A stretch of 64,000 bases of DNA from Natronospira sp. (GCA_003558125.1 PWMQ01000072.1:159972-223971); one strand, 5' to 3'; positions 26,419 to 35,370 are shown, counted from the first letter of the stretch. Program-made: numbers and translations. Notes: a model not told the origin generated them from the sequence alone.

Positions 26419-27239
26419 TCAGCGCTCCTGAGCAGTTCATTGATGCCCACCTTGGCACGGGTGGCGGCATCCACGCGCTTGACGATGATGGCGGCATACA
26501 GGCTGTGGCTGCCGTCCTTTGCGGGCAGGGTGCCGGGCACCACCACCGACCCGGCCGGCACACGGCCACGAAGGATCTCGCCGCTTTCCCGATCATAGAT
26601 GCGCGTGCTCTGGCCAAGATACACCCCCATGCTGATCACCGAGCCCTCTTCGACGATCACCCCTTCAACCACTTCCGAGCGGGCACCGATGAAGCAGTTG
26701 TCCTCGATAATGGTAGGCGTGGCCTGCAAGGGTTCGAGCACGCCCCCGATTCCCACGCCCCCGGACAGGTGCACATTTTTGCCAATCTGGGCGCAGGACC
26801 CGACCGTCGCCCAGGTATCCACCATGGTCCCGGAACCCACCCAGGCGCCGATATTGATATAGGAGGGCATGAGCACGGCACCCTTGGCCACATGAGCCCC
26901 GGCGCGTACCGTCGCCGGCGGTACCACCCGCACACCGTCGCGTCTAAAGTCAGCTTCCTCATAGTCGGCATGCTTGAGCGGTACCTTGTCGAAGAAACGG
27001 GTATAGCCGCCGTCGATCACCCTGTTGTCACGCAGACGAAAGGAAATGAGCACGGCCTTTTTCAGCCATTCATTGACCACCCACTGACCATCCTGCTTTT
27101 CCGCCACCCGGGCCTCGCCCGAGTCCAGCATGCCAAGCGCCTGATCCACTGCCTCGATCACATCCCGGTCCTCCTTTCCCGGGCCGATTTCGGCACGCTT
27201 CTCGAAGGCTTGTTCAATGATTGACTTCAGTTCTGCCAT
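26415..27239 (-). CDS. dapD: 2,3,4,5-tetrahydropyridine-2,6-dicarboxylate N-succinyltransferase
   Basis: The product is a 274-residue left-handed beta-helix acyltransferase that succinylates tetrahydrodipicolinate. The hexapeptide region (for example [20 protein letters not shown] and [20 protein letters not shown]) occupies the middle, and the N-terminal helical domain begins [20 protein letters not shown]. Length and sequence match DapD. It begins the dapD-yffB-pirin-dapE operon and lies next to the inverted-repeat element. Confidence 0.96.
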   Translation of the reverse strand: MAELKSIIEQAFEKRAEIGPGKEDRDVIEAVDQALGMLDSGEARVAEKQDGQWVVNEWLKKAVLISFRLRDNRVIDGGYTRFFDKVPLKHADYEEADFRRDGVRVVPPATVRAGAHVAKGAVLMPSYINIGAWVGSGTMVDTWATVGSCAQIGKNVHLSGGVGIGGVLEPLQATPTIIEDNCFIGARSEVVEGVIVEEGSVISMGVYLGQSTRIYDRESGEILRGRVPAGSVVVPGTLPAKDGSHSLYAAIIVKRVDAATRAKVGINELLRSAE

Positions 27240-27294
27240 GATTTGGATCCTGTTCTGTTTGCTGGTAGTTCGGTGCTGGGTTTTGGCGTTATAG

Positions 27295-27655
27295 GGAACC
27301 TCTGATTAATTCATTCGCGCCCGCAGTTGGCGCTGAGAGCGTCTGATTCAAGGCGCATTGCGCAGCACAGTAGCCTCTGCGCTACGGGCAAGCAATGCAA
27401 CGCAGAAGCAGGCGCTCTCAGCGCCAACCCCTTGTGGGCCAGAGGGATTTTCCCTCTCGTCTTCGTTGTTCGGCTCATCCCTGAGCCTCACCCCTCCCTT
27501 CGGTCGGGGCCTCGCGCAGAGCGCGAGTCCAAATACGTTCCCGACGCATTTGTGCTCCTCGCTCATGTAGCACAGCGGCTACACTACGCTCGTCGCGCCT
27601 CGCGAGAGGAAAAATCCCGTTGGCTGCGGGCGCGAATGAATTGATCAGAGGTTCC
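27295..27655. mobile_element. 361-bp non-autonomous (MITE-like) element with 32-bp terminal inverted repeats
   Basis: The left end (27295-27326, beginning GGAACCTCTGATTAATTC) and the right end (27624-27655) are inverted copies with one mismatch in 32. Inside, GTTGGCGCTGAGAGCG (27326-27341) pairs perfectly with 27413-27428, and CTCGCGC/GCGCGAG (27511-27527) forms another hairpin. Purine/pyrimidine arms near 27433-27448 and 27602-27617 also pair. No transposase is encoded, and the short open frames inside show no protein-like features. Flanks TTATAG and TTAGAC do not give a convincing target duplication. It lies between dapC and dapD. Confidence 0.8.
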
Positions 27656-27659
27656 TTAG

Positions 27660-28144
27660 ACACAGAGAACGCAGAGAATCCGCAGAGGAACACAGAGGTG
27701 TTCTATTTTATCAGTCTTTTGACGCCATCTAGGAGTCGCGGGACATTGAAGTTAATCAATATCCATAGGGGTGGCCTGATAATCTCAGGTAACTGAGCAC
27801 CTGTGCAGTATGCACAGGCATCAGTTTTTCGACGCTCTTGAGCTCCAAAATCAGTTTGTTTTCTACAAGCAGGTCAATCCGGTATCCGGATTCAAGTGCT
27901 GTACCCTTGTAGTCCACAGGTAATTGTATCTGGCGAAAAAAATTCAGTTCGGCGCGCGAAAGCTCGTAAGCGAGTGCCTGTTCGTAAGCACTCTCAAGCA
28001 AGCCTGGCCCGAGCACACGATGCACCTCGATTGCGCATCCAATTACGCGCCTCGTTAGTGCATTATCCAGTACTGAATGAGCCTCCATGCTCATACCTCC
28101 AATATCCTCTGTGGCCCTCTGCGGATTCTCTGTGACCTCTGTGT
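27660..28144. repeat. 39-bp imperfect inverted repeat enclosing the GxxExxY gene
   Basis: The left arm 27660-27698 (starting ACACAGAGAACGCAGAGAAT) and the right arm 28106-28144 match as inverted copies at 34 of 39 positions. Each arm is built of CAGAG units. Together they bracket the whole pseudogene, forming a 485-bp unit that starts four bases after the right end of the MITE-like element. Confidence 0.8.
27703..28094 (-). pseudogene. GxxExxY family protein gene, frameshifted near the 3' end
   Basis: The intact part encodes 112 residues of a PD-(D/E)xK-like GxxExxY protein. GCAIEVHRVLGPGLLESAYE gives the family name motif, and YRIDLLVENKLILELKS gives the D...E-x-K nuclease-like core. The frame stops early after SGHPYGY at 27756. 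Directly downstream the next frame continues as LINFNVPRLLDGVKRLIK and ends at 27703, exactly the usual C-terminus of the family. A single-base deletion near 27760 explains this. The function of the family is not known; it is often carried in repeat-flanked units. Confidence 0.85.
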
Positions 28145-28225
28145 AAAAAAATCAGTCTGAATGAAGCCTGCAGCCCCAATCAATCAGTGACTCGCCATCC
28201 GGGCTGTAGGCGCAATTCGATCAGC

Positions 28226-29428
28226 TCAGCTTCCTTTTGTTTCCAGCAGGCGGCGGATGCGATGGGCAGCGTCGGTGCATTCCTCCACGGTGGCGACCAG
28301 GGAAATGCGCAGGTGGCCCTTGCCGGGGTTGCCCTGGGCGGTGTCGCGGGAGAGGTAGGTACCGGGCAGGGCAGTGATGTGTTGCTCGGCGAAGAGATCC
28401 CGGGCAAAGGCTTCGTCATCACCACCGGGAACCTGGACCCAGAGATAGAAGCCGCCTTCGGGGCGACTGCAGGACAGCACCGGCTCAAGGATGGGCAACA
28501 CCGCATCGAACTTGGCCCGGTAGGCGGCACGGTTCTGTTCCACGTGGGCATCGTCATCCCAGGCCGGGATGCTGGCCTGTTGAGCCGGCAGGGGCATGGC
28601 GCAGCCGTGGTAAGTGCGGTAAAGACGGAAGGGCTTGATGATGTCCGCATCACCAGCCACGAAGCCCGAGCGCAGGCCGGGCACATTGGAACGCTTGGAC
28701 AGGCTGTGCATGACCAGACAGCGCTTGAAGTCATGGCGGCCGGTCTGTTCGCAGACTTCCAGCAGTCCCGGCGGCGGGGTGTCACCCAGGTAGATTTCCG
28801 AGTAACACTCGTCGGCGACGATCACGAAATCGTGGCGGTCGGCCAGTGCAGTGGCGTGCTTGAGATACTCGGGGCTCATGACCTTGCCGGTGGGGTTGCC
28901 GGGCGAGCACAGGAACAGCAATTGGCAGCGGTCCCAGTCTTCGGGGGACACGGCATCCAGGTCCGGCAGGTAATCGTTCTCGGCCGTGGTGTTGAGATAG
29001 ATGGGCTCGGCACCGGCAAGCAGGGCCGCCCCCTCATAGATCTGATAGAAGGGGTTGGGCATCATCACGGCGGCACCCGGCTTGTCTTCCACCACTGCCT
29101 GGGTCAGGGCAAACAGGCCCTCTCGGGTACCGGTAAGGGGTAAGATGTGACGTTCGATATCCAGGCGCTGTTCCGGCAGCCCAAAACGCCGGCACAGCCA
29201 GCGGGCGATGGCGGCCCGCAGCTCGGGGATGCCGGGTGCCATGGGATAGGAGGCCAGGCCATCCAGGTGATCCTTCAAGGCCTCGACCACAAAGGCCGGT
29301 GGTTCGTGCTTGGGCTCGCCGATTGACAGGGCAATATGGGAAAGCCCCTTCGGGGGTTCAATGCCGGCCTTCAGGGTCGCCAGGCGTTCAAAGGGGTAGG
29401 GGTGCAGTTTGTCCAGATCGGGGTTCAT
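28226..29428 (-). CDS. dapC: Succinyldiaminopimelate transaminase
   Basis: The product is a 400-residue class I/II PLP aminotransferase. The internal aldimine Lys is in HSLSKRSNVPGLRSG, and the PLP-binding Asp/Tyr region is DFVIVADECYSEIYL. The N-terminus MNPDLDKLHPYPFERLATLK is typical of the proteobacterial DapC group that converts N-succinyl-2-amino-6-ketopimelate to N-succinyl-LL-DAP. The context glnD-dapC-dapD supports the name over generic aspartate aminotransferase. Confidence 0.93.
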   Translation of the reverse strand: MNPDLDKLHPYPFERLATLKAGIEPPKGLSHIALSIGEPKHEPPAFVVEALKDHLDGLASYPMAPGIPELRAAIARWLCRRFGLPEQRLDIERHILPLTGTREGLFALTQAVVEDKPGAAVMMPNPFYQIYEGAALLAGAEPIYLNTTAENDYLPDLDAVSPEDWDRCQLLFLCSPGNPTGKVMSPEYLKHATALADRHDFVIVADECYSEIYLGDTPPPGLLEVCEQTGRHDFKRCLVMHSLSKRSNVPGLRSGFVAGDADIIKPFRLYRTYHGCAMPLPAQQASIPAWDDDAHVEQNRAAYRAKFDAVLPILEPVLSCSRPEGGFYLWVQVPGGDDEAFARDLFAEQHITALPGTYLSRDTAQGNPGKGHLRISLVATVEECTDAAHRIRRLLETKGS

Positions 29429-29469
29429 GGGCTCCCTTTTAGTTCTCGATCGTAGTGACTTGAGTGAAA

Positions 29470-32157
29470 TTAGAGCGAGGTCGAGTCAGCGCCGTCTTCA
29501 AGTTGCCGTTTCAGTGCCTGTTCCAGTTCCTGGCGTCGGGCTTCGCTGTCCAGGGGGCTGTCATCGGTTTCGGTAATGAAAAAGATGTCTTCCGCCTTTT
29601 CCCCCACCGTGGCCACCTTGGCATTCTGAAGCCGCACCCGGGCATCCAGCAGGGCGCCGGCAATGCGGGTCAGCAGGCCCGGGCGGTCGCCGGTGGTGAT
29701 CTCCAGAATGGTGCGGTCGTTGCGTTCGTCGTCGGCGAAACTGATGCGGGTGGGGGTGGAAAACATGCGGTGCTGACGTGGCATGCGCCGACGAATATCC
29801 CGTGGGTCGCCGCCCAGGCGGCCGGCTTCCTGTTCCATCACCCTGAGAATCTCCCGGCCGCGTTCGGCGGATTCGATCTCTTCGCCGTCGGCTTCCAGCA
29901 CCACCCAGGTGTAGAGGGTGCGTTCATCCCGCGTGGATACGATGCGGGCATCGAGCACGGTCAGGCCCAGCTGCTCAAGGGCGGCGGTACTGCGGGCGAA
30001 GGCCAGATCGTCCCGTGGGGAGCAGACGAAAACGGCGGTGCCGCCGCGCTCGGTCTCCCGCCGTACCTGCACCAGCGGCTTGCCGGAGTCACCATGTTCC
30101 AGCAGGGCGCGGGTATGCCACTGGATTTCCGAGGGCGAATGGCGGAGGAAATAATCTCCCGGCAGGGCGGACCAGATTCCCCTGACCGCCTCGGTGTTGA
30201 TGCCGGCCGAATCCAGCTGCTCCAGGGTTTCGCGCTTGGTTTCGTTGATCAGCTCTTCGCGGGCCACCGGATTGACCAAGCCACGGCGCAGGGCGCGGCT
30301 GGTGTTCTGGTAGAGCTCGCTGAACAGGCTGGCTTTCCAGGAATTCCAGAGCTCCGGATTGGTGGCGCGCACATCGGCCACGGTGAGGATGTAGAGATAG
30401 TCCAGATGCAGTTGATCGCCGACTTTCTCGGCAAACTCGTGGATGACTCTGGGGTCGCTGATGTCTTTCTTCTGGGCGGTGAGCGAGAGCAGCAGGTGTT
30501 GCCGGACGAGCCAGGACACCAGTCGGGCATCGTATTCGCTCAGGCCGTGGCGTTTGCAGAACCGCAGGGCATCGCTGGCACCCAGTTCGGAGTGATCCCC
30601 GCCGCGGCCCTTGGCGATATCGTGAAACAGGCCTGCCAGATAGGCCAGTTCCGGTTTCGGCAGACCGCGCATGACCCGGCTGCAGTCGGGGAATTCGTGA
30701 TCAAAGCGGGACAGGGCGAAGCGGCGCAGATTGCTCAGCACGAACAGGGTGTGCTCGTCCACGGTGTAGGTATGAAAGAGGTCGAACTGCATCCGGCCGA
30801 CGATCTTCCCGAACTCCGGGATATAACGGCCCAGCACCCCGTAGCTGTTCATGCGGCGGAACTCGTGGGTGACACCCTGTGGTTCGCGCAGGATGGCCAT
30901 GAACAGGGCCTGGTTGTCCGGGTTGCGGCGGAAATCCTCGTTGATCAGATGGCAGTGCTGGCGCACCAGGCGAATGGTGCCGGCGCTGACCCCTTCGGCT
31001 TCCGGATGTTGTTGGAGCAGGTGAAACAGCTCCAGCAGGGCGCCGGGTTCGCGTCGGAAGACATCCCGGTCCACTACATCCAGGTAGCCGTTCTTGAGCT
31101 GGAAACGCTCGTTGATGGGCTGGATGCGGGGATCGCCCTCGAGCAGGATGGCTTCCTTGAACAGCTGCAGCAGCATTTCATTGAGACGGTTCAGCTCCAT
31201 CACCGTGCGGTAGTAGCGCTGCATGGACTGTTCCACCGCCAGACTGTGCTCGCTGTCCTCGTAGCCCATGGTCTCGGCGAGGCGCAGCTGGTGATCGAAC
31301 AGCAGCCGGTCCTCGTGGCGCCCGGTCATCTCATGCAGTAGCCAGCGGATACGCCAGAGAAAACCCTGGCCCTCCACCAGGCGCCGATGTTCCTCGCGGC
31401 TGAGAAAACCATAGGAGGCAAGGTCGGCCAGGGTGCGGGCACCGAAGTGGCGTTTGGCCACCCACCCGATCATCTGGATGTCCCTGAGACCGCCGGGGCT
31501 TTCCTTGATATTGGGTTCGAGCTTGTAGGCCGTGTCGTGGTACTTGGCGTGCCGGGTACGCTGTTCCTCGAGTTTGCGCTCAAAGAAGCTGCGGGAGGTC
31601 CAGAGCTCATCGGAGAATGCCAGTTCCTGCAGGGCCTCGAAGGTTTTTTTGGAGCCTGCGAGACGGCGGGCCTCGATCAGATTGGTGGCGGTGCTGATGT
31701 CTTCCCGGGCGGCCTGCCGGCATTCTTCCAGTGTTCTGACACTGTGGCCCACATCAGGGCCGATGTCCCAGATCTCGGTGAAGAACTGCTCCAGGGCCGC
31801 AGCACGGCGGTCATTCAGCTTCTCTTCGGCCAGCACCAGCAAGTCGATGTCCGAACAGGGATGCAGTTCGGCGCGGCCGTAGCCGCCAACCGCCGCCAGC
31901 ACCAGGCCCCGGGTCCGGCCCAGATTGCGCCGCCAGAGGGCTCGGATGAGGGTATCCATCATCCGGCTGCGAGCGGCGACCAGGGCCGCGGCGGAGGCGC
32001 CGGCAGTCGCCAGCTCGCTCAGGCGGCTACTGCCATGCTTGTGAGCAGCGCGGAGATGCTGGGGCAGGGGGTCACGACCGGCGAGCAGCTCTGCCAGCCA
32101 GGCGTTGTCGAAACGCGGCGGGGTCGGGCGTCGCCGCCTGGGCGTTTCAGAGGTCAT
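29470..32157 (-). CDS. glnD: Bifunctional [protein-PII] uridylyltransferase/uridylyl-removing enzyme
   Basis: This 895-residue cytoplasmic nitrogen sensor adds UMP to, and removes it from, PII proteins in response to glutamine. The nucleotidyltransferase domain shows AVGGYGRAELHPCSDIDLLV near residue 90. The HD domain (about 460-600) contains LAYLAGLFHDIAKGRGGDHS. Two ACT domains end the protein (AVFVCSPRDDLAFARSTAAL and TTGDRPGLLTRIAGALLDA). Domain order and length match GlnD. The start overlaps the map stop by 11 bases, indicating cotranscription. Confidence 0.96.
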   Translation of the reverse strand: MTSETPRRRRPTPPRFDNAWLAELLAGRDPLPQHLRAAHKHGSSRLSELATAGASAAALVAARSRMMDTLIRALWRRNLGRTRGLVLAAVGGYGRAELHPCSDIDLLVLAEEKLNDRRAAALEQFFTEIWDIGPDVGHSVRTLEECRQAAREDISTATNLIEARRLAGSKKTFEALQELAFSDELWTSRSFFERKLEEQRTRHAKYHDTAYKLEPNIKESPGGLRDIQMIGWVAKRHFGARTLADLASYGFLSREEHRRLVEGQGFLWRIRWLLHEMTGRHEDRLLFDHQLRLAETMGYEDSEHSLAVEQSMQRYYRTVMELNRLNEMLLQLFKEAILLEGDPRIQPINERFQLKNGYLDVVDRDVFRREPGALLELFHLLQQHPEAEGVSAGTIRLVRQHCHLINEDFRRNPDNQALFMAILREPQGVTHEFRRMNSYGVLGRYIPEFGKIVGRMQFDLFHTYTVDEHTLFVLSNLRRFALSRFDHEFPDCSRVMRGLPKPELAYLAGLFHDIAKGRGGDHSELGASDALRFCKRHGLSEYDARLVSWLVRQHLLLSLTAQKKDISDPRVIHEFAEKVGDQLHLDYLYILTVADVRATNPELWNSWKASLFSELYQNTSRALRRGLVNPVAREELINETKRETLEQLDSAGINTEAVRGIWSALPGDYFLRHSPSEIQWHTRALLEHGDSGKPLVQVRRETERGGTAVFVCSPRDDLAFARSTAALEQLGLTVLDARIVSTRDERTLYTWVVLEADGEEIESAERGREILRVMEQEAGRLGGDPRDIRRRMPRQHRMFSTPTRISFADDERNDRTILEITTGDRPGLLTRIAGALLDARVRLQNAKVATVGEKAEDIFFITETDDSPLDSEARRQELEQALKRQLEDGADSTSL

Positions 32158-32917
32158 CCTCTTCCCGGCGCTTGGTCAGGACTTCAACACCGTCCGAGGT
32201 CACCAGCACGGTGTGCTCCCACTGGGCGGAAAGGGAGTGGTCCTTGGTCACCACCGTCCAGCCATCGGGCAGCAGCCGCGTAAAGCGCTTGCCGGCATTG
32301 ATCATGGGCTCGATGGTGAAGGTCATGCCCTCCTGCAATTCCAGCCCGGTGTCGGGCTTGCCGTAATGCAGGACCTGTGGATCCTCGTGAAAGCCCCGGC
32401 CGATGCCGTGGCCGCAATACTCCCGGACCACGGAAAACCCGTGCCCTTCGGCGTATTTCTGGATGGCGTAACCGATATCCCCCAGGCGGGTGCCGGGGCG
32501 GACCAGGCGAATACCCTCCAGCATGGCCTCGCGGGCCACCCGGCTGATGCGATCAGCCTGGATCGAGGGCTTGCCCACGTAATACATCTTGGAGGTGTCG
32601 CCGTGGAAGCCATCCTTGATCACGGTGATGTCAATATTGACGATGTCGCCCTTCTTGAGCTTCTTCGGCCCTGGAATGCCGTGACAGACCACGTGATTGA
32701 GCGAGGTGCAGATGGATTTGGGAAAACCGTGATAATCCAGCGGAGCGGGGGTCGCCTTCTGCTCATTGACGATGTAGTCATGGCAAATCCTGTCCAGCTC
32801 CTCGGTGGTAACGCCGGGGCGAACGTGTTCCTCGATCATTTCGTGGACCTCCGCCGCCAGGCGGCCGGCCACGCGCATTTTCTCTTGTTCTTCCGGGGAC
32901 TTGATGGTGACGGCCAT
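32147..32917 (-). CDS. map: Type I methionine aminopeptidase
   Basis: The product is 256 residues and removes the N-terminal Met from nascent proteins. The pita-bread fold motifs with metal ligands are visible: NIDITVIKDGFHGDTSKMYY (two Asp), GHGIGRGFHEDP (His) and FTIEPMINAG (Glu), with a last Glu in WEHTVLVT. ATG 32917 (MAVTIKSPEEQEKM) gives the family length; the frame is open a further 53 codons upstream without support. It is divergent from rpsB, the standard arrangement in proteobacteria. Confidence 0.96.
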   Translation of the reverse strand: MAVTIKSPEEQEKMRVAGRLAAEVHEMIEEHVRPGVTTEELDRICHDYIVNEQKATPAPLDYHGFPKSICTSLNHVVCHGIPGPKKLKKGDIVNIDITVIKDGFHGDTSKMYYVGKPSIQADRISRVAREAMLEGIRLVRPGTRLGDIGYAIQKYAEGHGFSVVREYCGHGIGRGFHEDPQVLHYGKPDTGLELQEGMTFTIEPMINAGKRFTRLLPDGWTVVTKDHSLSAQWEHTVLVTSDGVEVLTKRREEDDL

Positions 32918-33092
32918 GGTTTTCCGTGATTCTGTCTGTAGTGCGGCCCGGCGCCGGGTCTGGGCGATCGGGAATGGCAGCAGGCGGGCCAGGGCCCGCC
33001 AGACGCGGTTTTCCGGCGCCCGCACCCGGATCATGGGTGCCGGGTCGGGCGGCCAGGCGGGCTTGAAGCGGCGCAAACAGGCCCTTTCCGCG

Positions 33093-33121
33093 TTGTGCTG
33101 ATATCCCGCCTATGGTATAAA
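33093..33121 (+). promoter_or_regulatory. Sigma-70-type promoter for rpsB-tsf
   Basis: A -35 hexamer TTGTGC (33093-33098) and a -10 hexamer TATAAA (33116-33121) are separated by an optimal 17 bases. GCGCGCCC follows the -10 in the discriminator position, a GC-rich sequence typical of stringently controlled ribosomal promoters. It predicts a leader of about 135 bases. Confidence 0.75.
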
Positions 33122-33172
33122 GCGCGCCCACATTAAGCAATCCACACATGTGCCGACACATGCGGCTGGGTG

Positions 33173-33214
33173 CCTCGGTCGGCTCCATCTCCCCCGGGAG
33201 GTGGGCCACCGAGG
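33173..33214 (+). promoter_or_regulatory. rpsB 5' leader hairpin (candidate S2 autoregulatory structure)
   Basis: The outer stem CCTCGGT (33173-33179) pairs with ACCGAGG (33208-33214). Inside it CCATCTCCC (33185-33193) pairs with GGGAGGTGG (33196-33204), with one G-U-type wobble. In other gammaproteobacteria the rpsB leader RNA is bound by S2 to repress rpsB-tsf, so a similar role is likely. The match to the known motif was not computed. Confidence 0.5.
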
Positions 33215-33266
33215 TTGTCGTATGGGGCACATGGAGGCTCAACCCTTACAAAACGGAGAAGTGACT

Positions 33267-34256
33267 ATGTCCAGCGTATCCATGCGTGACATGCTGGAAG
33301 CGGGTGTCCATTTTGGCCATCAGACCCGCTTCTGGAACCCGAAGATGAAGCCCTACATCTTTGGTGAGCGAAGCAAGATTCATATCATCAACCTGGAAAA
33401 GACCCTGCCGCTTTACCAGGACGCCATCAACTACGTGAGCAAGATCGCCGCCGACGGCGGTCGCGTCATGTTCGTGGGCACCAAGCGTGCCGCTCGCGAG
33501 ACCATCCAGAAGGAAGCCGAGCGCTGTGGCATGCCCTTCGTCAGCCATCGCTGGCTGGGTGGCATGCTCACCAACTTCAACACCGTGCGCAATTCCATCA
33601 AGCGCCTGAAGGATCTTAAGGAGCAGGAAGAAGACGGCACCTTCAACGTCCTGGGCAAGAAGGAAGTGACCATGCTGCGCCGGGAGATGGACAAGCTTGA
33701 GCGCGGTTTTGGTGGCATCAAGGATATGCCCGGCCTGCCTGATGTGCTGTTCATCATTGATGTCGGCTTTGAAAAGATCGCCGTCAAGGAAGCCCGTAAG
33801 CTCGGTATTCCCATCGTGGCGGTGGTGGACACCAACAACGCCCCGGATGAGGTGGATTACGTCATCCCCGGCAACGACGACGCCATTCGCGCCATTCAGC
33901 TCTACACCCGTGGCATTGCCGATGCAGTGATCGACGGCAAGGCTTCCGTGCCGAGCATGGCCGAGGCTGCCGGCGACGACGAGTTCGTGGAGCTGGACGA
34001 GGAAGGCAAGCCCAAGGCTGCCCCTGCCGCCAAGAAGACCGCCAAGAAGGCTGCCAAGAAGAAGGCCGCGAAGAAGACCGCTGCCAAGGCCGACGAAGGC
34101 GAGTCCAAGGACGAGAGCGACGACCAGGCTGCGTCCAAGAAGACCGCCAAGAAGGCTGCCAAGAAGGCCACCAGGAAAGCGGCCAAGAAGACCGCTTCCA
34201 AGAAGAAGGCCACCAAGAAGGCTGCCAAGAAAAAGACGACTACCGCTTCCGAGTAA
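33267..34256 (+). CDS. rpsB: 30S ribosomal protein S2 with a Lys/Ala-rich C-terminal extension
   Basis: The product has 329 residues. The first 240 or so are a standard S2 ([20 protein letters not shown]..., [59 protein letters not shown]). From about residue 245 comes an acidic linker and then roughly 75 residues dominated by Lys, Ala and Thr in [14 protein letters not shown] units. A short acidic patch ([11 protein letters not shown]) interrupts them. This resembles histone H1-like bacterial tails such as AlgP. GGAG precedes ATG 33267. It heads the rpsB-tsf operon. Confidence 0.96.
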   Translation: MSSVSMRDMLEAGVHFGHQTRFWNPKMKPYIFGERSKIHIINLEKTLPLYQDAINYVSKIAADGGRVMFVGTKRAARETIQKEAERCGMPFVSHRWLGGMLTNFNTVRNSIKRLKDLKEQEEDGTFNVLGKKEVTMLRREMDKLERGFGGIKDMPGLPDVLFIIDVGFEKIAVKEARKLGIPIVAVVDTNNAPDEVDYVIPGNDDAIRAIQLYTRGIADAVIDGKASVPSMAEAAGDDEFVELDEEGKPKAAPAAKKTAKKAAKKKAAKKTAAKADEGESKDESDDQAASKKTAKKAAKKATRKAAKKTASKKKATKKAAKKKTTTASE

Positions 34257-34309
34257 TCAGTTGATTCTGATTGGAAGACAAGGGCAAACAGAATACGGAG
34301 AGTGGAACA

Positions 34310-35185
34310 ATGGGTATTTCTGCATCTCAAGTTAAGGAGCTGCGGGAGCGCACCGGCGCCGGCATGATGGAATGCAAGAAGGCGCTGACCGAGACCGGCG
34401 GTGATATGGAAGCCGCTATCGAACACATGCGCAAGGCCGGCATGGCCAAGGCCGACAAGAAGGCCGGCCGAGTGGCTGCCGAAGGCCGCATCGTGGTCAA
34501 GAGTCAAGGTGGCCGTGCCGTCATCCTGGAAGTGAACTGCGAAACCGACTTCGTCGCTGGTGGCGATGATTTCAGTCAGTTCGCCGATCAGGTGGCTGAA
34601 ACGATTCTCAAGGAGAGTCCGGCCGACGTCCCCGCCCTGGATCAGCTCAAGCTGGCCAGTGGTGAAACCGTGGACGAGGCCCGTCGCGCCTTGATTGCCA
34701 AGATTGGCGAGAACATGAGCGTGCGCCGTTTTCAGATCGTTGATGCCGGTGAGGGCCAGATCGCCCAGTACCTGCACGGCATGAAAATCGGCGTGGTCGT
34801 GGCCTATCAGGGTGGTGACGAGCAGCTGGGTCGTGACCTGGCCATGCACATTGCCGCCAGCAAGCCGATGTGCGTTTCCAAGGACGAGGTGCCGGCGGAG
34901 ACCGTCGAGCACGAGAAGGGCATTCTCAAGGCCCAGGCCGAGGGTTCCGGCAAGCCTGCTGAAATCATCGAAAAGATGATCACTGGCCGCCTGAACAAGT
35001 GGTTGGGCGAGATCACCCTGCTGGGTCAGCCCTTCGTCAAGGATCCGGACACCAAGGTTGAGAAACTGCTCAAGTCCCAGGATGCCAGCGTCAAGGCATT
35101 CGTCCGCTTTGAAGTGGGCGAGGGCATTGAGAAGCAGGAAGACAACTTCGTCGAGGAAGTGATGGCCCAAGCCAAGGGCTCCTGA
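34310..35185 (+). CDS. tsf: Elongation factor Ts
   Basis: The product is a 291-residue nucleotide-exchange factor for EF-Tu. The N-terminal domain begins [20 protein letters not shown], and the EF-Tu contact motif is [10 protein letters not shown] followed by [10 protein letters not shown]. The C-terminal part ends [18 protein letters not shown] upstream supports ATG 34310. It follows rpsB after 53 bases and is cotranscribed. Confidence 0.96.
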   Translation: MGISASQVKELRERTGAGMMECKKALTETGGDMEAAIEHMRKAGMAKADKKAGRVAAEGRIVVKSQGGRAVILEVNCETDFVAGGDDFSQFADQVAETILKESPADVPALDQLKLASGETVDEARRALIAKIGENMSVRRFQIVDAGEGQIAQYLHGMKIGVVVAYQGGDEQLGRDLAMHIAASKPMCVSKDEVPAETVEHEKGILKAQAEGSGKPAEIIEKMITGRLNKWLGEITLLGQPFVKDPDTKVEKLLKSQDASVKAFVRFEVGEGIEKQEDNFVEEVMAQAKGS

Positions 35186-35194
35186 TCCTTCCTG

Positions 35195-35313
35195 GCCCGC
35201 CCCGGTATGGCACCGGGGCGGGCAGGTCGGGCCCAGGTCCGGCTCGCTCTCCCCAGGGAGAGCCAATGCAACCTCTGGTCGGGTCCGGCGCGGGTCGGAA
35301 CTGATCAGAGGTT
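35195..35313 (+). promoter_or_regulatory. Three consecutive hairpins in the tsf-pyrH gap
   Basis: Hairpin 1 pairs GCCCGCCCCGGT (35195-35206) with 35212-35223, twelve perfect pairs around a 5-base loop. Hairpin 2 pairs GCTCTCCC (35246-35253) with GGGAGAGC (35256-35263). Hairpin 3 pairs AACCTCTGGTC (35270-35280) with GATCAGAGGTT (35303-35313) with one wobble. None has a U tail, so these may be a rho-type or processing region rather than a simple terminator. They occupy most of the 185-base gap before pyrH. Confidence 0.55.
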
Positions 35314-35370
35314 TGTTGCAAGTGGGTGAAAGGCCCTTTAAAGATCGTCACGCAGCCAGGGGAAAATTGC

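Noticed and set aside
27327..27644. Small open frames inside the MITE-like element
   Set aside because: They lie on both strands within palindromic DNA, lack ribosome-binding sites and have no protein-like features.
34020..34250. Short tandem DNA repeats that could suggest a CRISPR or satellite
   Set aside because: They are in-frame AAG/GCC/ACC codons of the rpsB Lys/Ala tail, with no spacers.
33902..35266. 454-codon minus-strand frame over the rpsB tail and tsf
   Set aside because: Its hydrophobic Ala/Phe/Leu run is the antisense of the Lys/Ala-rich rpsB tail. It has no independent support.
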